Source: Trametes villosa
Lineage: Eukaryota; Basidiomycota; Agaricomycetes; Polyporales; Polyporaceae
Direction: 5' to 3'
Assembly (NCBI GenBank): GCA_002964805.2
Contig: PUDQ02000016.1
Coordinates: 930,001 to 994,000 of the forward strand
Length of the DNA stretch: 64,000 bases
This document shows positions 52,246 through 64,000 of the stretch, piece by piece (position 1 is the first letter of the stretch; every line of letters begins with the position of its first letter). Below the pieces are notes generated by a model, which was not told the DNA's origin, ran no database searches, and worked only from the letters and a program-made list of their open reading frames with translations. Made by a program: the position numbers and the translations under genes.

Positions 52246-53891
52246 ATGGCGCCTTTCTTGTGCAGCATCTGCCAGGACTTGCACCGGCTTGACAAGCTGC
52301 GCTCTCTCCCTTGCGGTAAGCATCCTACTCATTTTACAGATTATCCATGCGAACACGCTGCCTCATTGGCCTCCCAATGCGCGAGAGAACCGTGGCGAAT
52401 GTGTGGATCGGAAGCGCTTCGGTGGTTGAAACAGTCTTGCACGCTTCCCGCGCGCTGAGCATCCCCCATACTTTGTGTATCCCGCCGCTTACGCATCTCT
52501 CCCAGGGCATACATTCTGCGGCAAATGCATCCAGGGCTGCATCGAAATAACCACCCGACGGCCTGACCAGAACGGGGTGAGGCCCGCCCTGCCGCGCCAG
52601 CCGACATGCCCCTCCTGCCGCAAGGTCTTCAAACGCACCGACCCCCACCCCATCTACCTCGACTCCGGGGACTCGTCCTCCCAGCCTTCGGGCGAGGCCG
52701 CACGGCCGCCATGTCACTCGGACGCGGTGCACCAGCGCATACAGACCGCGACTCGCGAGATCAACGTGACTGAGCGGGACCTACGCCCGCAGACGGTGCA
52801 GAAGGCGGCGCTGGAGATGGAGAAGGTCGTCGAGCTGAGCGACGGTCAGCAAGAGTGTTTGCTGGTACGTACTTATGCGGTACTAGCAGTCGGAAATTCT
52901 CATCGGCTGATCCCTTGACAGGGCCTCCTTGCCGCCGTCGCGGAGCGCTGGCGCGGGATGCTGCCGGTGCTCTCTACTGTGGCTAATCAGCGCAACGAGC
53001 TCCTGGCGCTGCAGGACCAACTCCGCCAGACGAAGCTCGCCAAGGAGGCCGCAGAGAAAGCTACCTCACGAGCGGAGAAGATCGCGACGAATGCGGTCAA
53101 CACGGCAGGAGATGTCCACAATGCCCTCGAGAAGGCCAAAGCCGAGATCAAGACGTTGCAAGGCGATGCAGAGAGCGCGAGGAAGGCGCATAATGAAGAG
53201 ATGGCCGAGAAACAGAAGAAGATCAAGTGGCTCTACGACAGTGTGCAGGCCTTCAAGAAGCAGGTACGTGTGGCCGCTTGGTCGGAGCGCGTTTCACTCA
53301 CAGTCGAAGTGTAGGAGACCAAGCAGAAGGCGGAGATCGAGAGGCTCAAGGAGGAAGCGCGAGAGCAAGCCAGGCTGCTCGAAGCTGCTGAATCGCAGGT
53401 TGTTGACCTAGAGGTGGAGGAGGATGGCGCTATATCGGAGTCGCTGGTGATCCAGCCGGGAGGCAGTCAGGTTAGTAGTTTACAAGGGGTTCCCAAGATA
53501 CATTCTGACACTATCTCTGTTGCAGGCGTACGATTGGTCCGGGTCACAAGCAACATTCGAAAGACTCCCCACCACAGTGCGCAAGCGCAAAGGGTCTGAA
53601 GACGAGCTCGCCTTCCTCGACGCAGAACTGGAACCATCGGACTACGACGAACCGGCTCCGGCTCCGGAGGCTCGCAAACGCGTATTGAGGCCCATGGCAG
53701 TGAAAGCGCCAGTCTTCTCGTCAGACTGGCAGCTTCCACCCGCGCAAGTTAAGCAGCAGAAAGGAAAGCAACGCCCTTTGCAGCGGTCGACGTCGGCGAC
53801 CATGTATAACCCTCTCGCCTTGGACCCGCACGGGCGCCCGCTGAAGCCTGTCCATGTGGGATCGAGGAAGCGGATGCGCGGAGACTCGTGA
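52246..53891 (+). CDS. RING-finger protein with long coiled coil
   Basis: Five exons (52246-52315, 52506-52864, 52922-53263, 53315-53470, 53526-53891) give 430 aa. The RING is MAPFLCSICQD....SLPCGHTFCGKC...PTCPSCRKVF, with intron 1 between the third Cys and the His, at the same place as in the RING gene at 48057-49613. A long coiled coil spans about 170-300 (LLALQDQLRQTKLAKEAAEKA..., KAEIERLKEEAREQARLLEA). The C-terminus is basic with a conserved-looking ending (LDPHGRPLKPVHVGSRKRMRG). It is probably an E3 ubiquitin ligase with unknown target. Despite the shared RING-coil plan and intron site, the sequences outside the RING differ. Confidence 0.87.
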
Positions 53892-54568
53892 AGAGTCCTC
53901 TCGCTAGGATCCGCGGCATCTCCTCCCTGTACATTCTATCTTGCCGCCGCCGCCGCCGCCGCCTTCTTGCAATGTAGTTTGGGAGATCTTGGATGCCTAG
54001 ATGGAAGCACTAGCGCCGTGGAATCCCTGCCCCGCGGCGGCGGTCTTGACAGCGTGCACGTAGCTTCCCAGCCCCGACGCAGGACCCATCATCTTCTGTC
54101 CATTTTGACGTGCGGCGGTGTCTCTTCGCGTTGTCAGATACATCGCGTTGACTACGCCGGTAGGGTTTTGTGCGATTCGGTATGAACGAGGTAGAAATCA
54201 TTCTGTAGAATCGGTTTCGAAACGGTGGCTTTGGTGACTATTGTAGAACATTATTGATGGTTGTAGACACTCTATCGTACAGTACTCCCCGAGCCTCGCT
54301 GTACTGGCGGAATGCCATACGAGCTCGGAATCAGCATCACGGCGTGCGCAGAAGAGGGAGACGGCTTCGATCTCGCGACCGCGGTGTTGGGATCGTGGGA
54401 AAGCGTAGTGCCGCCCAGCGAGCTCGCCGTGCACAGCGTTCCCGACGCCAGACATGAGACCCCCATCGCCGTCGCTCCGTCACCGTCACCGTGCTTGAAC
54501 TGCCCACCGACGACCGCCGGCACGGACGACGCCCCATTCTCCCGCCCACCGCCCCCTGCTCCCAGTAA
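53892..54568. other. intergenic with (CCG)n microsatellite
   Basis: Starts with the 3' UTR of the RING gene, containing a CCG repeat, and runs to the next start. The frames in 54272-54802 on the minus strand mirror the next gene's promoter and first exon and are not called. Confidence 0.4.
53944..53964. repeat. trinucleotide microsatellite (CCG)6-7
   Basis: A perfect CCG run just after the stop codon of the RING gene, presumably within its 3' UTR. Confidence 0.85.
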
Positions 54569-56515
54569 ATGTCCAACGGCTACCTCGCCTCGCCACTCTC
54601 CCCACCCCGCCCCACATCCCGCCCGTCCTCGCGAGGCTCGATCCGCTCCGCGGGCCGCTCGTCGAGCCCCAGTGTATCCATAGACGGGGACAACGGTGCG
54701 TGCCTCCCTCCATTCTCCCCCTCCCCTCCGACGGCTCGCTATCACTGCCCTATAACTGACCCGGCGCCCGCACCGCGCACCGCCCGCTGCTGCAGTGGCC
54801 ATCCGGAATCAGATGTCCACGCTGAAGCACAACATCCGCCACCAGCAAGCCCAGCTCAACGCGCTCGAGAAGGAGGTCCTCCGCGGCCCGCGCCCGCTGC
54901 CCCCCGGCATCTTCGCCTCGCCCCCGATGTCCCCCGCCGAGCTCGACGCCGCGGCGCCCCCCAGCTCGTTCACGCCGCGCATCGCGCGCCGGAGCAGCTA
55001 CGACGCACTACAGGGCCTTGCAGGCCCCGACTCGAGCCTGCCGCTCCCGAGGAGAGAGAGCGAGAACAGCATCCGGGAGGGCATCCCGACGTCGTCCGGG
55101 TCCGGGCACCGCTCGTCGAGCCCGACAAGGACCCTCAGCCGTACGTCCTGCTATTGCGCTCTCTTGTCGGGCCATCGTATTGAGGTTTGTCAGGTATCCC
55201 TGTGTCATCAGTAGGTATGTTGGAATGCCCGTTTCCTTTGTCTGCCTTCCGTTCTGCAAGCGTTTGCCGTGATCATGTTGGCTATCCATCACAATCCCTC
55301 CTTGCATCCGCATATAGCGAGCTTCGTCGCACTTTGGAACACTAGTTCATGGCGCACGAGCCCGATCATACTTGCACCAAGTGCACCGGCTACCGATGTG
55401 CAGCATCCTATGACGTATTCCGACCGGGCGCCGTTCCCTCATTTCCGTGCCGCGCCCAGCGCAAACTTCCAACTTCCCATTAGCTGACGCGCCCTCCGCA
55501 GGAAACGCGCGTGCGCTGGCCGAGGAAGATAACGGCAACACATCACACTCCAACCACCTCTCCGTGTCCACCTCGTCCATGGGCGGCGGCTCGTCCCCAC
55601 GGCGGCAGTCTTTCGCACCGGGAAACACCACGAAAGTCCTGGCGGACCTACAAGCCGGGGTGCTGAATGCGAAGAACGCGCTGGAGAACACGAAGGCGCA
55701 GCTGCGCGTCAGCCAGCGGCAGGTAAGCCAGCTGACGCGGCAGACGGAGGATCTGAAGGAGGTGCGGGAGCGGTTGCGGCTGGAGAATGAGGGCTTGAAT
55801 AATGTGGTAGCGAGGAAGGAGCGGTTACTGCAGGAGGTGAGTCCCGGTATGCCCTTCCAGTGTGGCTTGTGCTAACTGTGGGGTCAGGTGCTCGATCGGG
55901 CACGGAAAGCAGAAGCAGAAGTGATCACACTAAGGTCATCGCTCAAGAACGAGACATCCTCATCGAAGAAGACGATTCGGGACATGGAGGCATCCCTCAC
56001 AGAGTGCACGGCGCGCACGCAGAAGGCCGAGCGGGAGTACGCGGTGCTGCGGGACTCGATCAAGGGCCTCGTGGAGTCGTTCCAGACGGACGCAGTGAAC
56101 CTCCGGGAGGAGATGAAGCGGCGCGAGGAGAAGCTGAAGACGGAGGCGGAGGAGATGGGGCGCAAGTACCGGCTGCTGCTCGAGGAGATCCAGAAGGAGC
56201 GCGAGGAGGGCGGGGAGGGCATCGGCGAGCTGCGGCGGCTGACGCGCGAGAACGAGCGGATAGGGAAGGAGATCGAGGACGGGCTCCGGACGGAGATGTG
56301 CGCGCTGCGCGCGGAGGTCGACCGGTCGACGACGGAGAGCGAGGAGGCGACGCAGACCGCAAAGTAAGTCTTCGGCGTGCATCCCGCTTGTTTCCTGCTC
56401 GCTGACCTGGGGTCCGGTTTGCAGAGACCTTGCCGCGGAGCTCGGCCGCCTACGCCGGCTCATGCGACAAGCGGGCGCCTCTGCAGCGCAGGGCGCCCGC
56501 AACGGACCGTCATGA
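54569..56515 (+). CDS. coiled-coil protein, She3-like (mRNA-transport adaptor annotation in Agaricomycetes)
   Basis: Six exons (54569-54695, 54796-55140, 55194-55214, 55502-55836, 55888-56363, 56425-56515) give 464 aa. It starts with a Ser/Pro/Arg-rich segment, then a conserved helix (VAIRNQMSTLKHNIRHQQAQLNALE) and a short motif (LPPGIFASPP). After a variable Ser-rich linker, two long coiled coils follow (about 190-260 and 275-430), very rich in Glu/Lys/Arg. The 21-nt third exon (IPVSSV) is inferred from phase and splice sites. Proteins of this layout are usually annotated as 'SWI5-dependent HO expression protein 3' in basidiomycetes; in yeast She3 links mRNA-binding She2 to myosin V. The assignment rests on layout and memory of the family, not on catalytic residues. 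Confidence 0.75.
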
Positions 56516-57127
56516 CTGCCCCATCGACCCGGCCCCATTCGTCTCGTACACTGCACCTCACATGTTGTTTATCAGCCCCGTCGCTTTGCTGTCTAATCTT
56601 ATACCCAGGACACAGCGTCCTGACAGTCAGATATCCAGGACCACCGGACTTAATCACAATCTATTGTTTGTATGGACACTGGCATGAGTGCGGACGCTCG
56701 GACGTTCGTTCATATGGTGCATCGCAGATAATCGCGAGGTATAGGCCGCCGTGTTATGTCGCGCTCGTCATCCTGTGGAATAACATCCATGTACGAGACT
56801 TGGCACGGCGCCCATGACCCACCGAGACCCACTTGAACCGTTCCTACATGTCCTGGACGGTGCTGGATGGCTTGGGCTGGTTGCACAAAATGCATGCCAC
56901 CATCGCGTCAGACGCACCGCACATTGCATCTCGGTGGGGGGACGACGCACGTGGAGGAGGTGTCGCGTCAGCTCGCGTGATGGCCCCCGCGCCGGATCTA
57001 AACCGTATGGAACGCGTCCGAGCCTGGCCAAGCGGCTATATAGCCCCCCGCTCAAAACGGCCTCCCCGGCTTTTCTTCCTCTACCACCACCTCGTCTCCT
57101 TCCCGTACTCGCACACACAGCGAAGCA
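56516..57127. other. intergenic with CBS promoter
   Basis: Between the She3-like gene and cystathionine beta-synthase. The TATA box of the latter is listed separately. Just downstream of it is a pyrimidine-rich initiator region at 57060-57110. Confidence 0.4.
57037..57043 (+). promoter_or_regulatory. TATA box of the cystathionine beta-synthase gene
   Basis: TATATAG about 85 bp upstream of the ATG at 57128, followed by a CT-rich tract. Confidence 0.6.
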
Positions 57128-58797
57128 ATGGCGCACGTACCCCATATCATAGACAGCGCACTCGGCGCCGTCGGACACACCCCTCTCGTCAGGCTGGACC
57201 GGATCGCGAAACAGGAGGGCTTGCAGTGCAATCTTCGTGAGTATATGCGCCTGTCTTTGCTCGGTTGTCTATTGCTTACAACCTGTATGTAGTTGGCAAG
57301 GTTGAATACACCTCTGCAGGCGGCTCCGTCAAAGACAGGATAGCAAAGCGGATGGTAGAAGAGGCCGAGCGGGAGGGCAAGCTTATCCCCGGATACAGCG
57401 TGGTCATCGAGCCAACGTCTGGCAACACTGGTCAGTGTCTGCACAGCCTGAAAATATCTCACATATACTGATGCGACTGTCTGCAGGCATCGGTCTTGCG
57501 ATGGCGTGTGCTATCAAGGTCAAACAGACTTTCCGTACTTGCTTGAACACGTACTGAATACTACAGATAAGGGATATTCGGTAATCATCACGATGCCTAA
57601 CAAGATGTCTCTCGTGAGTGGCTCTCCCATGAGATGCTTCCATCCCCGGACTAACACCGTTTCCATGTCCTCAGGAGAAGGAAGCTGCGTTACGCGCACT
57701 TGGCGCAGAGGTCGTCCGCACGCCCACCGAGGCGGCATGGGATTCCCCCGAGTCCCATATAGGTAGAGCCCCCCATCCACCGTCTGGTACGCCTCGTGGC
57801 TGAATTCCTTAACGATCGCAGGAGTGGCGAACCGTCTGCAACGTGAAATTCCGGGCGGCATCATCCTCGACCAATACCGCAACGTATGATCCGCCACCCC
57901 CCGGGTTGCAAATATTCCACTAACGCGTGAATATGCAGGTGAACAACCCCCTGGCGCACGAGTACACCACCGGCCCTGAAATTGTGGAGGCTGTCGTCTC
58001 CACGCCATCCACTGGCGATCGGACTTCCTCGGGCAAGGTGGACGTCTTCGTCGCAGGCGCGGGTACTGGTGGTACTATCACCGGTATCTCTCGTGCGATT
58101 AAGAGGCGCCACAACAAGGACTGCATAGTCGTCGGCGTGGATCCCGTACGTCGTCATCCTCCATTCGCCTCGCCCGAGCGATGCTAACATCATGACTGGC
58201 GCTACAGAAAGGGAGCATCCTGGCCTACCCGGACACCCTGAACGCGGACGGCGCCGCCGGGCAATACGTCGTCGAGGGCATCGGCTACGACTTCGTCCCG
58301 GACGTCCTGTCGCGCGATCCTGCGGACGTTGACCAGTGGCTCAAGTCGTCCGACGACGAAGCGTTCGCAGCGGTCCGCCTGCTCATGCGCCACGAAGGCC
58401 TGCTCGTAGGTGGCAGCAGCGGCAGTGCGCTGAGCGGCGCGCTCCGGTGGCTTCGCAGCGATGCAGGTCGTACCGTCGCACAAACCGAGGGCGCGAATGT
58501 TGTCATCTTGCTCCCGGATGGGTATGTCGACGCCTCTTCTATGACGGTGTTGTGAATGTATGCTGACGGTGTACCTGCTATACCAGCATCCGGAACTACA
58601 TGAGCAAACCCTGGTTCCTCAAGATGGCGCTGGAGGCGGAGCCGTCTCCACTCGCGCACCAGATCGCCGAGGTGCTGAAGACGTCCAAGAGCGACGTGCA
58701 GACGAACGTAGACGGGCTTGCGGAGGGCATCGCGTCGCGCACGTCTGCCCCGGACCTAAAGAACAGGCCCGACGCGGCCGACGAAGTCTCCAAGTAG
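57128..58797 (+). CDS. cystathionine beta-synthase, catalytic domain only
   Basis: Nine exons (57128-57236, 57293-57430, 57487-57518, 57572-57613, 57675-57762, 57822-57883, 57939-58145, 58208-58521, 58587-58797) give 400 aa. The fold-type II PLP enzyme motifs are all present: [14 protein letters not shown] (PLP Lys), [42 protein letters not shown] and [46 protein letters not shown] and [12 protein letters not shown] separate it from O-acetylserine sulfhydrylases and fit cystathionine beta-synthase, which condenses homocysteine and serine in the cytosol. The protein ends about 60 residues after RNYMSKPW, in a hydrophilic tail; I see no C-terminal pair of CBS (Bateman) domains, which yeast Cys4 has. 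The exon-1 start is supported by the TATA box and the context. Confidence 0.9.
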
Positions 58798-59107
58798 ATG
58801 TAGCGGAGCAGGGTGGGCGCGCGACTGGGGAGGTCATAGACGAGAAGAGAACTGTATACATTACACGGACTGTTTAGCGTCGTAGGACTGTGTCATGAGT
58901 ATCGCGCTGTGAATGAGAACGAGCTCGTCTGATCTGCCAATATGGATGCCCCGGACAGGTTACTGCGTGCACGGCTCTCGGTGGGAGCTGCGCACGCATG
59001 AGTGAAATATTATGGATAAACTATACGAAGTACACGGGCTCGGAACGATAGCAATGCTCGACAATGTCAACGCGAATGAATGTGATACGGTCATCCGTCT
59101 CCTACTC
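58798..59107. other. convergent intergenic region
   Basis: 310 bp between the 3' ends of the CBS gene and the Doa10-like gene. It should hold both terminators. Confidence 0.4.
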
Positions 59108-62100
59108 CTACTCCTCCCCCTCTGCATCTGCCTCTCCCTCTAGCTCTGCCTCGGCTTCGGCTTCAACCTCAATTTCAACATCAGCTTCCGCCGCAACCGC
59201 CTGCCGTCCCGCCGCCTTCGCCCTGGCATCCACCGCGTCCTGCTCCTCAAGGTTGCGCAGGCGCATCTCGACAAGGAACTCCTTGTCGCGGATCGTCTGC
59301 GACCACGACCGCGTCGCCTTCGACAGCACCCACACCGCGTGCCCCAGCCCGGCCAGCGTGAATATGCTCGGGTAGACGTGCACGACTGTAGTGCACCATA
59401 CGTCAGCGAGGTGCATATGGAATAAGAGATCAAGATCGGATGCTCACAGAGGAAGTCGCCGTCCATCGGCAGGGTGACGAGGCGCGAGAGGGCCCATAGG
59501 CCGGCGGCTGGGAAGACAATCATGCCTAGCAACCCCGCGGTGACGGGCACGATGAGCTCCGTTGTCGCGCGTATGGGGTCAAGGTGGGCTAGCCCGTTGC
59601 GGATCAGCTGTACAAACGAGAGTCAGCGGGGTGGTTTCTGCAAGTACATGGGAGGTACTCACCCGTTCAACACCGCGCATGAGGTGATGCGGAGGCTGGC
59701 GCACGCGCATCGAGCGCACGATGATCTTCGTGTACAGCAGCCCGAGCGCCCACATGTCGACGATGCGGATGCGGGGCTCCACGAGCGGGTGCGCGGCGTG
59801 CTTGATCGGCTGAATGACGTACAGCTCGACGACGACGCCCATGAGCGTCGGGATCACGACCCCGAGCGCGCCGAGGAGGTACGTCGCCTGCGCGATCCAG
59901 AGGAGGCTGCGCTTAAGCACGAAAAGCGACCACTGCGCGCGCTCGCCGTCGGACCAGCGCCGCTGGCGGCGCTTGTCCATGCGGTCGAGCGCGGTGCCGA
60001 CGAGCCAGCAGCCCCAGAGGAGGTAGAAGCCGAGGATGAACGAGTACCCGTCGTGCACGTCGTACGGGAGGACGAGCCGGAAGACGCCCCGGCCGAGCAG
60101 GATCGGCGCGGCGAGCACGGTCGCGAGCATCGCGGAGCCGAGCGTCCAGATGCAGAGAAGGAAGGCGATCACGCGGTACTTGAAATGTGGCGGGAGGTAG
60201 ACGACGGTGTAGTCTTCCTTCACGGGCCGCTTCGCCTTCTCGGCCTCCAGAGTCTGGGCGATGATGAGTCGAGACCCGTTCGCGTCCAGGGGGTAGCCTT
60301 CCTCGTCGACTTCGACGGTGGCGGGGGCGTCCTTGACGAGGGCCACGTTGTCGCTATTGGGCACGCGACGGAAAGTGCCGTCGTGGACGGCCTCGGCGTC
60401 GTCCATCTCTACACCGTTGTCGTTCAGGAGGGACCTCCATGACCAGTGCTCTGGCGTGTACTCTTCTGTGGGGTAACGCTTGCCGAACATGTAGGACGAG
60501 AGGCGAAGCTGTCGAGCCAGGTATTCCCAGATGGAGATGCCCAGTCTTCGGAGAGCCTTGCGAGGGCGGAAGTACTCCATAGTGTATGGCAGAACGAGTT
60601 GGATGAAGATGAGGTCTACTGGCACTTCGGAAAGCGGTTCCCTGCATGAACGGCTGTCAGAGCGGGCACAGACGGTCTCCAGGCGACAGGTCTCACCTGA
60701 TCTTCCACCTGAAGGGCATGATGGTGCCGCGGAAGAGCCGGAGGATGCTCGAGACAGTCGCTACGCCACTGGCAACCACTACCCCATACATTGCCGCACT
60801 CACGAGCAGCTTGCGCAGTTGGACAATGGTTGACCGCTCAAGGATGTCCCGGATGGGATGGAAGTTCTGGTCCTGAGGGTCCTTGATGAACCACATCGCG
60901 CCCGGACGCATGATTCCCCGGCAGCCGGAAAGGAGCACAGCGAACTGGTACCTGTAGAGGGATGGACGTTGGAATCGACATCTGGAGAAAACGGGGCAGC
61001 GAAGACGTACATGAACATCGTGCCCAAAACCCAGTGGTAAAAGGTTGCGCGCAAGGGTGCGAAGAGCAGGAACGCCGCTCGTGAACGGAAGGTGCCATGG
61101 GGGAACATCCACACCGAGCATATATCCAGCATCATGCCGCATCCGAGCGGGAAGATCATGAGCTCGATGACAATGAACGCAGCAACCTCCACCAAACTGT
61201 GTGAGCATACTGGCAATTCGAACTTTGAAGCGTACATACCTTGACCACAAGGAGCTGCTGTCGGATGGCGTTGCGAACAGCCCGCCCCGCGCTTCGCATG
61301 GTGCCCACCGTCAGTATGTTGAGGTAGATGGCCAGCAGGAGCCCGACGACGGCGTAGCCCAGAGATACGGCAAAGACCCGATCCTGGCGGTCGTCCCCGG
61401 TAGCCATCTCGATCCACGCCTCTTTGCCCTGTGCACTCCACTGCCGGATGTTCTGGCCTAGCGGGGCCATGTACGGCTCAGCTATCCGCATGATCGTCGT
61501 GTCTTCTTCCAGGAACCGGTACAATGACGACGTCTCGGCTTTGGGTGACTCAGATGGCGTGGCGGGGGCGGCGTCTGCGACCTTCGCAGCAAGTTCCATG
61601 ACACGTCCATACTGTGAATGCGGTGAGTGATGCGAACCACATCGTATGGGGCGAGTTTGCGTACCACAGCGGTAGCCACGTCCGCCAACTTCTCAGCGCG
61701 TTCGGGGCCAGCAAAAGATGCAACCGCGCCCAGAGTCGAAGTCGCAGCAACTTGAGCCAGGGCAGCGAGAGGAGTAACCAGTAATCGCGAGACGACCAGC
61801 AGAACAGTGTCGACTATAGGGTCCGTCACGAGACGGATTGCACGCAGAGGTAGATGCAGAATCTGCATCGCTCTCCGAGGGTTCAGCTGGGGACAACAGT
61901 TCAGCGCGCATTGTCCTTCTGAACGTCGATGTAAACTTACACTAAGCAATGCGGTCGTCTTGCCGATGGTGAATGGAAGCCATATGCCTAGACCAATCGT
62001 TGTATCGAGGATGAAAGTCATCAGGATGGCCTAGAGAAACTGTCAGAATGCCTCAGTTCGTGAGCAACGGAGAGTAGCCGCACATTCTGGAGTACGCCGT

Positions 62101-64000
62101 ATATCGGTCCTCGCAGACCGATAGCTGCAAAAGGTGTTAGTGTCACCGTTGAAATGTTAACTCTTATGCATTGAGCCAGTCTTACCTTCGAGCGCACCAT
62201 CCATGTCATCTTCGATATTGATGTCGTTCTCGAAATCCTCCGGAATAGGCGGAGGCGGCTCTACCCTCTGCACGATCCCTGCTGGAGGCATGTCCTCGAC
62301 GTCGTCCTCCGCGTCGTCCTCCTCAACGTCCTCCGGACGATCGGCATCGTCGTCCTGCCCTGCACCCTCCTCCTCTTCCTCCTCGTCCTCGTCCACCTCC
62401 GCTACCGCGACCTCCTCGTCGGTCCACCGCACATCATCTGGGTCGTCGTCCATATCCCCATCCAGCTCCGCGTCCGCCATCTCCGCCATCTCTGCGCGCT
62501 CCGCCTCCGCTTCCTCGAGCTCCCGCTGCCGCTCCGCCGGGTCTCGGAAGTACTTCCGGTGCGCCTCCTCCAGGTCATTCCGATCCATCAGCTCCGCGTA
62601 CCATTGCTCGACGAAGTAGTCAACCTCCCCGGTCGGTTCCGCGCCCTCGAGGTCCTCCGGGGCGCGGTACGTCGCTAGGCTGGGTGAGCCGAGCGGCGAC
62701 GGCCTCAGACTCTGCGTCGCACTGGCCGATGCTGACGCGAGGGCCGGGGAAGGGGGGAGCGTGACAGTGGGAAGTGGCGGTCGTCGGAGACCTGAAGGCG
62801 TGCTCGGACCAGGGGAGGGCTGAGCAGCTAGGGATTCTCCAAGACGTTGGGTGTCTAACCGCAACGCCACACTGTCCGACGGTCCGGGCAACGACGCGTT
62901 GACAGACTTCGGCGTGAGCTCTCGCTCCTCCTCTGTACTGGAGTCTTCCGCTGGTGGAGGAGAAGGCGGCGCGAAGGGATTATGTGTGGGGGGCTCTCCG
63001 TATCCGATCGTTCGATGGGGAGTCGAGCTGCTCTCTGTGGAAGGCGCCTCGGTGGGTGGCGAGGACCCAGACGCGGTGGGTGCCGGCACCGTGAACGTGA
63101 ACTCGGCGAACGCAGGCAGCGCATCCTTCGGGCGGTTGCGTTTGCGCTCGGGGGGCCACTTCGCCGGCTCAATATCCCCAATATGCCCCGGCGAGTCTGG
63201 CACGGGCTCCGGGATCTCGTTGCCCCGCAGATACTCCAGTCGACGGAACTCCTTCGTCTTCAGCGCCCGCGCATACCCGTCCTCCTCGCTGTCCTGATCC
63301 ACCTGCAGCGGCGGCGGCGCCCGCAGCCTCGCCTTCTCAGCGGCGCGACTCGCCCGCCGACTTTGCCTCCGTGCCGTCTCCCGCGCTGGTGTGTGCCCTC
63401 TGCTTCTAGGGCGTATGCGGCGGGAGGGCTCAGGGTCTGGCGTGTCAGTCGGCGCCGTCGCGTCGCTGCGTGTCCGCGGCTTCTTCGCTCGCGCGCGCGC
63501 GACGTCCTCCGCGTGTACGCCGTTGTAGTGCGCCCTGCCGCCCGGCGCCCGGTTCCGCGGTGGCTCTGGCTCGTGTATGACTGGCGGGCGGATGGGAGCC
63601 GGAGGGGCATCCCGGACTTCGGCTACAGGGGGCGCCAGCTCCGGAATGGGGGGCAGCACCTCGGGTACGTCCTCCTCCGGGGGCACGTCTCCGTCCTCGA
63701 AGATGCCCGGACGGGCGTTCTGCGTGATCCACTCACGCAGCAGGAATATCGCCACGAACGCGATGACGATCATGGAGGCGATGATCTGGCCTGCAACGAT
63801 GTCCGAAGAGACCTGCAGGACGACGGGGTGGGTCAGGAAACCACGAGAGTGGGGACCCGGAGAGTCTGGGGAGGTGGCGTTGACTACGGTGGCGTTAGCG
63901 GCGAGGTCGTCGAACATATCTGGCTCGTGTTCCGGTCGCTTGAGGGCACTGATCCACCACGCGCTGTACTCGAAGTCAGCGGAGACTGCGGTGAAAGAAA
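59108..64000 (-). CDS. Doa10/MARCH6 (SSM4)-type ER membrane E3 ubiquitin ligase, 5' part outside the window
   Basis: Ten exons are visible (63985-62186, 62124-62084, 62030-61941, 61886-61665, 61611-61240, 61186-61011, 60951-60697, 60641-59663, 59607-59448, 59385-59108), about 1456 aa. The acceptor at 63986 shows that more exons lie to the right, where the RING-CH finger should be. After an early membrane segment (ASMIVIAFVAIFLL) comes a 450-residue charged, disordered loop. The many-pass region follows: VAAFIVIELMIFPLGCGMML, FYHWVLGTMFMYQFA and GIMRPGAMWFIKDPQDQNFHPIRDI are family blocks. The ending IRDKEFLVEMRLRNLEE resembles the conserved C-terminal element of Doa10. It ubiquitylates ER and nuclear-envelope degradation substrates, which Cdc48 then extracts. 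Confidence 0.9.

Noticed and set aside
59474..60442. 322-aa plus-strand open frame
   Set aside because: Mirror of the largest C-terminal exon of the Doa10-like gene, which has membrane segments and conserved blocks in its own frame.
1..64000. CRISPR arrays, bacterial operons, prophage
   Set aside because: The DNA is eukaryotic with spliceosomal introns; no repeat-spacer array or phage gene was seen.

Overview
The window is nuclear DNA of a filamentous fungus, most likely an Agaricomycete and probably a polypore-like basidiomycete. The base composition is GC-rich, and genes are dense and broken by many 45-80 bp GT-AG introns. The gene set also fits this group: a fungal phytochrome hybrid kinase, HET-domain proteins, families of F-box and BTB proteins, Kre9/Knh1-like GPI-anchored wall proteins, an RTA1 transporter and a Doa10-type ligase. 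All gene models below were assembled by hand from splice signals and reading-frame phase. Wherever I give an exon list the phases close to a whole number of codons, except where I say otherwise.

Layout. 1-1000: little recognisable. 1015-2571 (+): UBA/zinc-finger/UBX Cdc48 adaptor. 2990-5426 (+): unrecognised Pro/Ser-rich coiled-coil protein. 6836-12441 (+): 18-exon phytochrome with PAS, GAF, PHY, HisKA, HATPase and REC modules. 13649-15670 (+): first HET protein. 16113-18026 (-): GT61/DUF563 glycosyltransferase. 18.0-20.4 kb: gene-poor, with a G-rich minisatellite. 20465-21561 (-) and 27480-28510 (-): a duplicated pair of Kre9/Knh1-like GPI proteins that flank a second HET gene (24163-25542, +) and an F-box-like gene (26165-27254, +). 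29334-30194 (-): RNase H2 subunit C. 30504-30593 (-): intron-containing tRNA-Leu(CAG). 30949-32843 (+): F-box protein. 33126-33248 (-): U6 snRNA. 33735-35407 (-): RTA1 transporter. 35.4-38.9 kb: gene-poor. 38928-40214 (-): alpha/beta hydrolase. 41757-43778 (-): Ytp1-like membrane protein with micro-exons. 44235-45471 (+): decayed F-box gene. 45760-51503: a BTB cluster (one truncated copy, two full copies) around a RING gene (48057-49613, -). 52246-53891 (+): second RING/coiled-coil gene. 54569-56515 (+): She3-like coiled-coil protein. 57128-58797 (+): cystathionine beta-synthase. 59108 to the right edge (-): Doa10/MARCH6-type ERAD ligase, with its N-terminus outside the window.

There is no single pathway cluster. 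Several genes act in ubiquitin and protein quality control (UBX adaptor, Doa10, two RING proteins, F-box and BTB adaptors); the UBX protein and Doa10 would both feed Cdc48/p97. The rest are light sensing, allorecognition-type HET proteins, cell wall and membrane functions, sulfur metabolism and small RNAs. The most notable observations are the micro-exons of the Ytp1-like gene, the local BTB and KNH duplications, a small inverted-repeat element, and an Arg replacing the usual His next to the phytochrome chromophore Cys.
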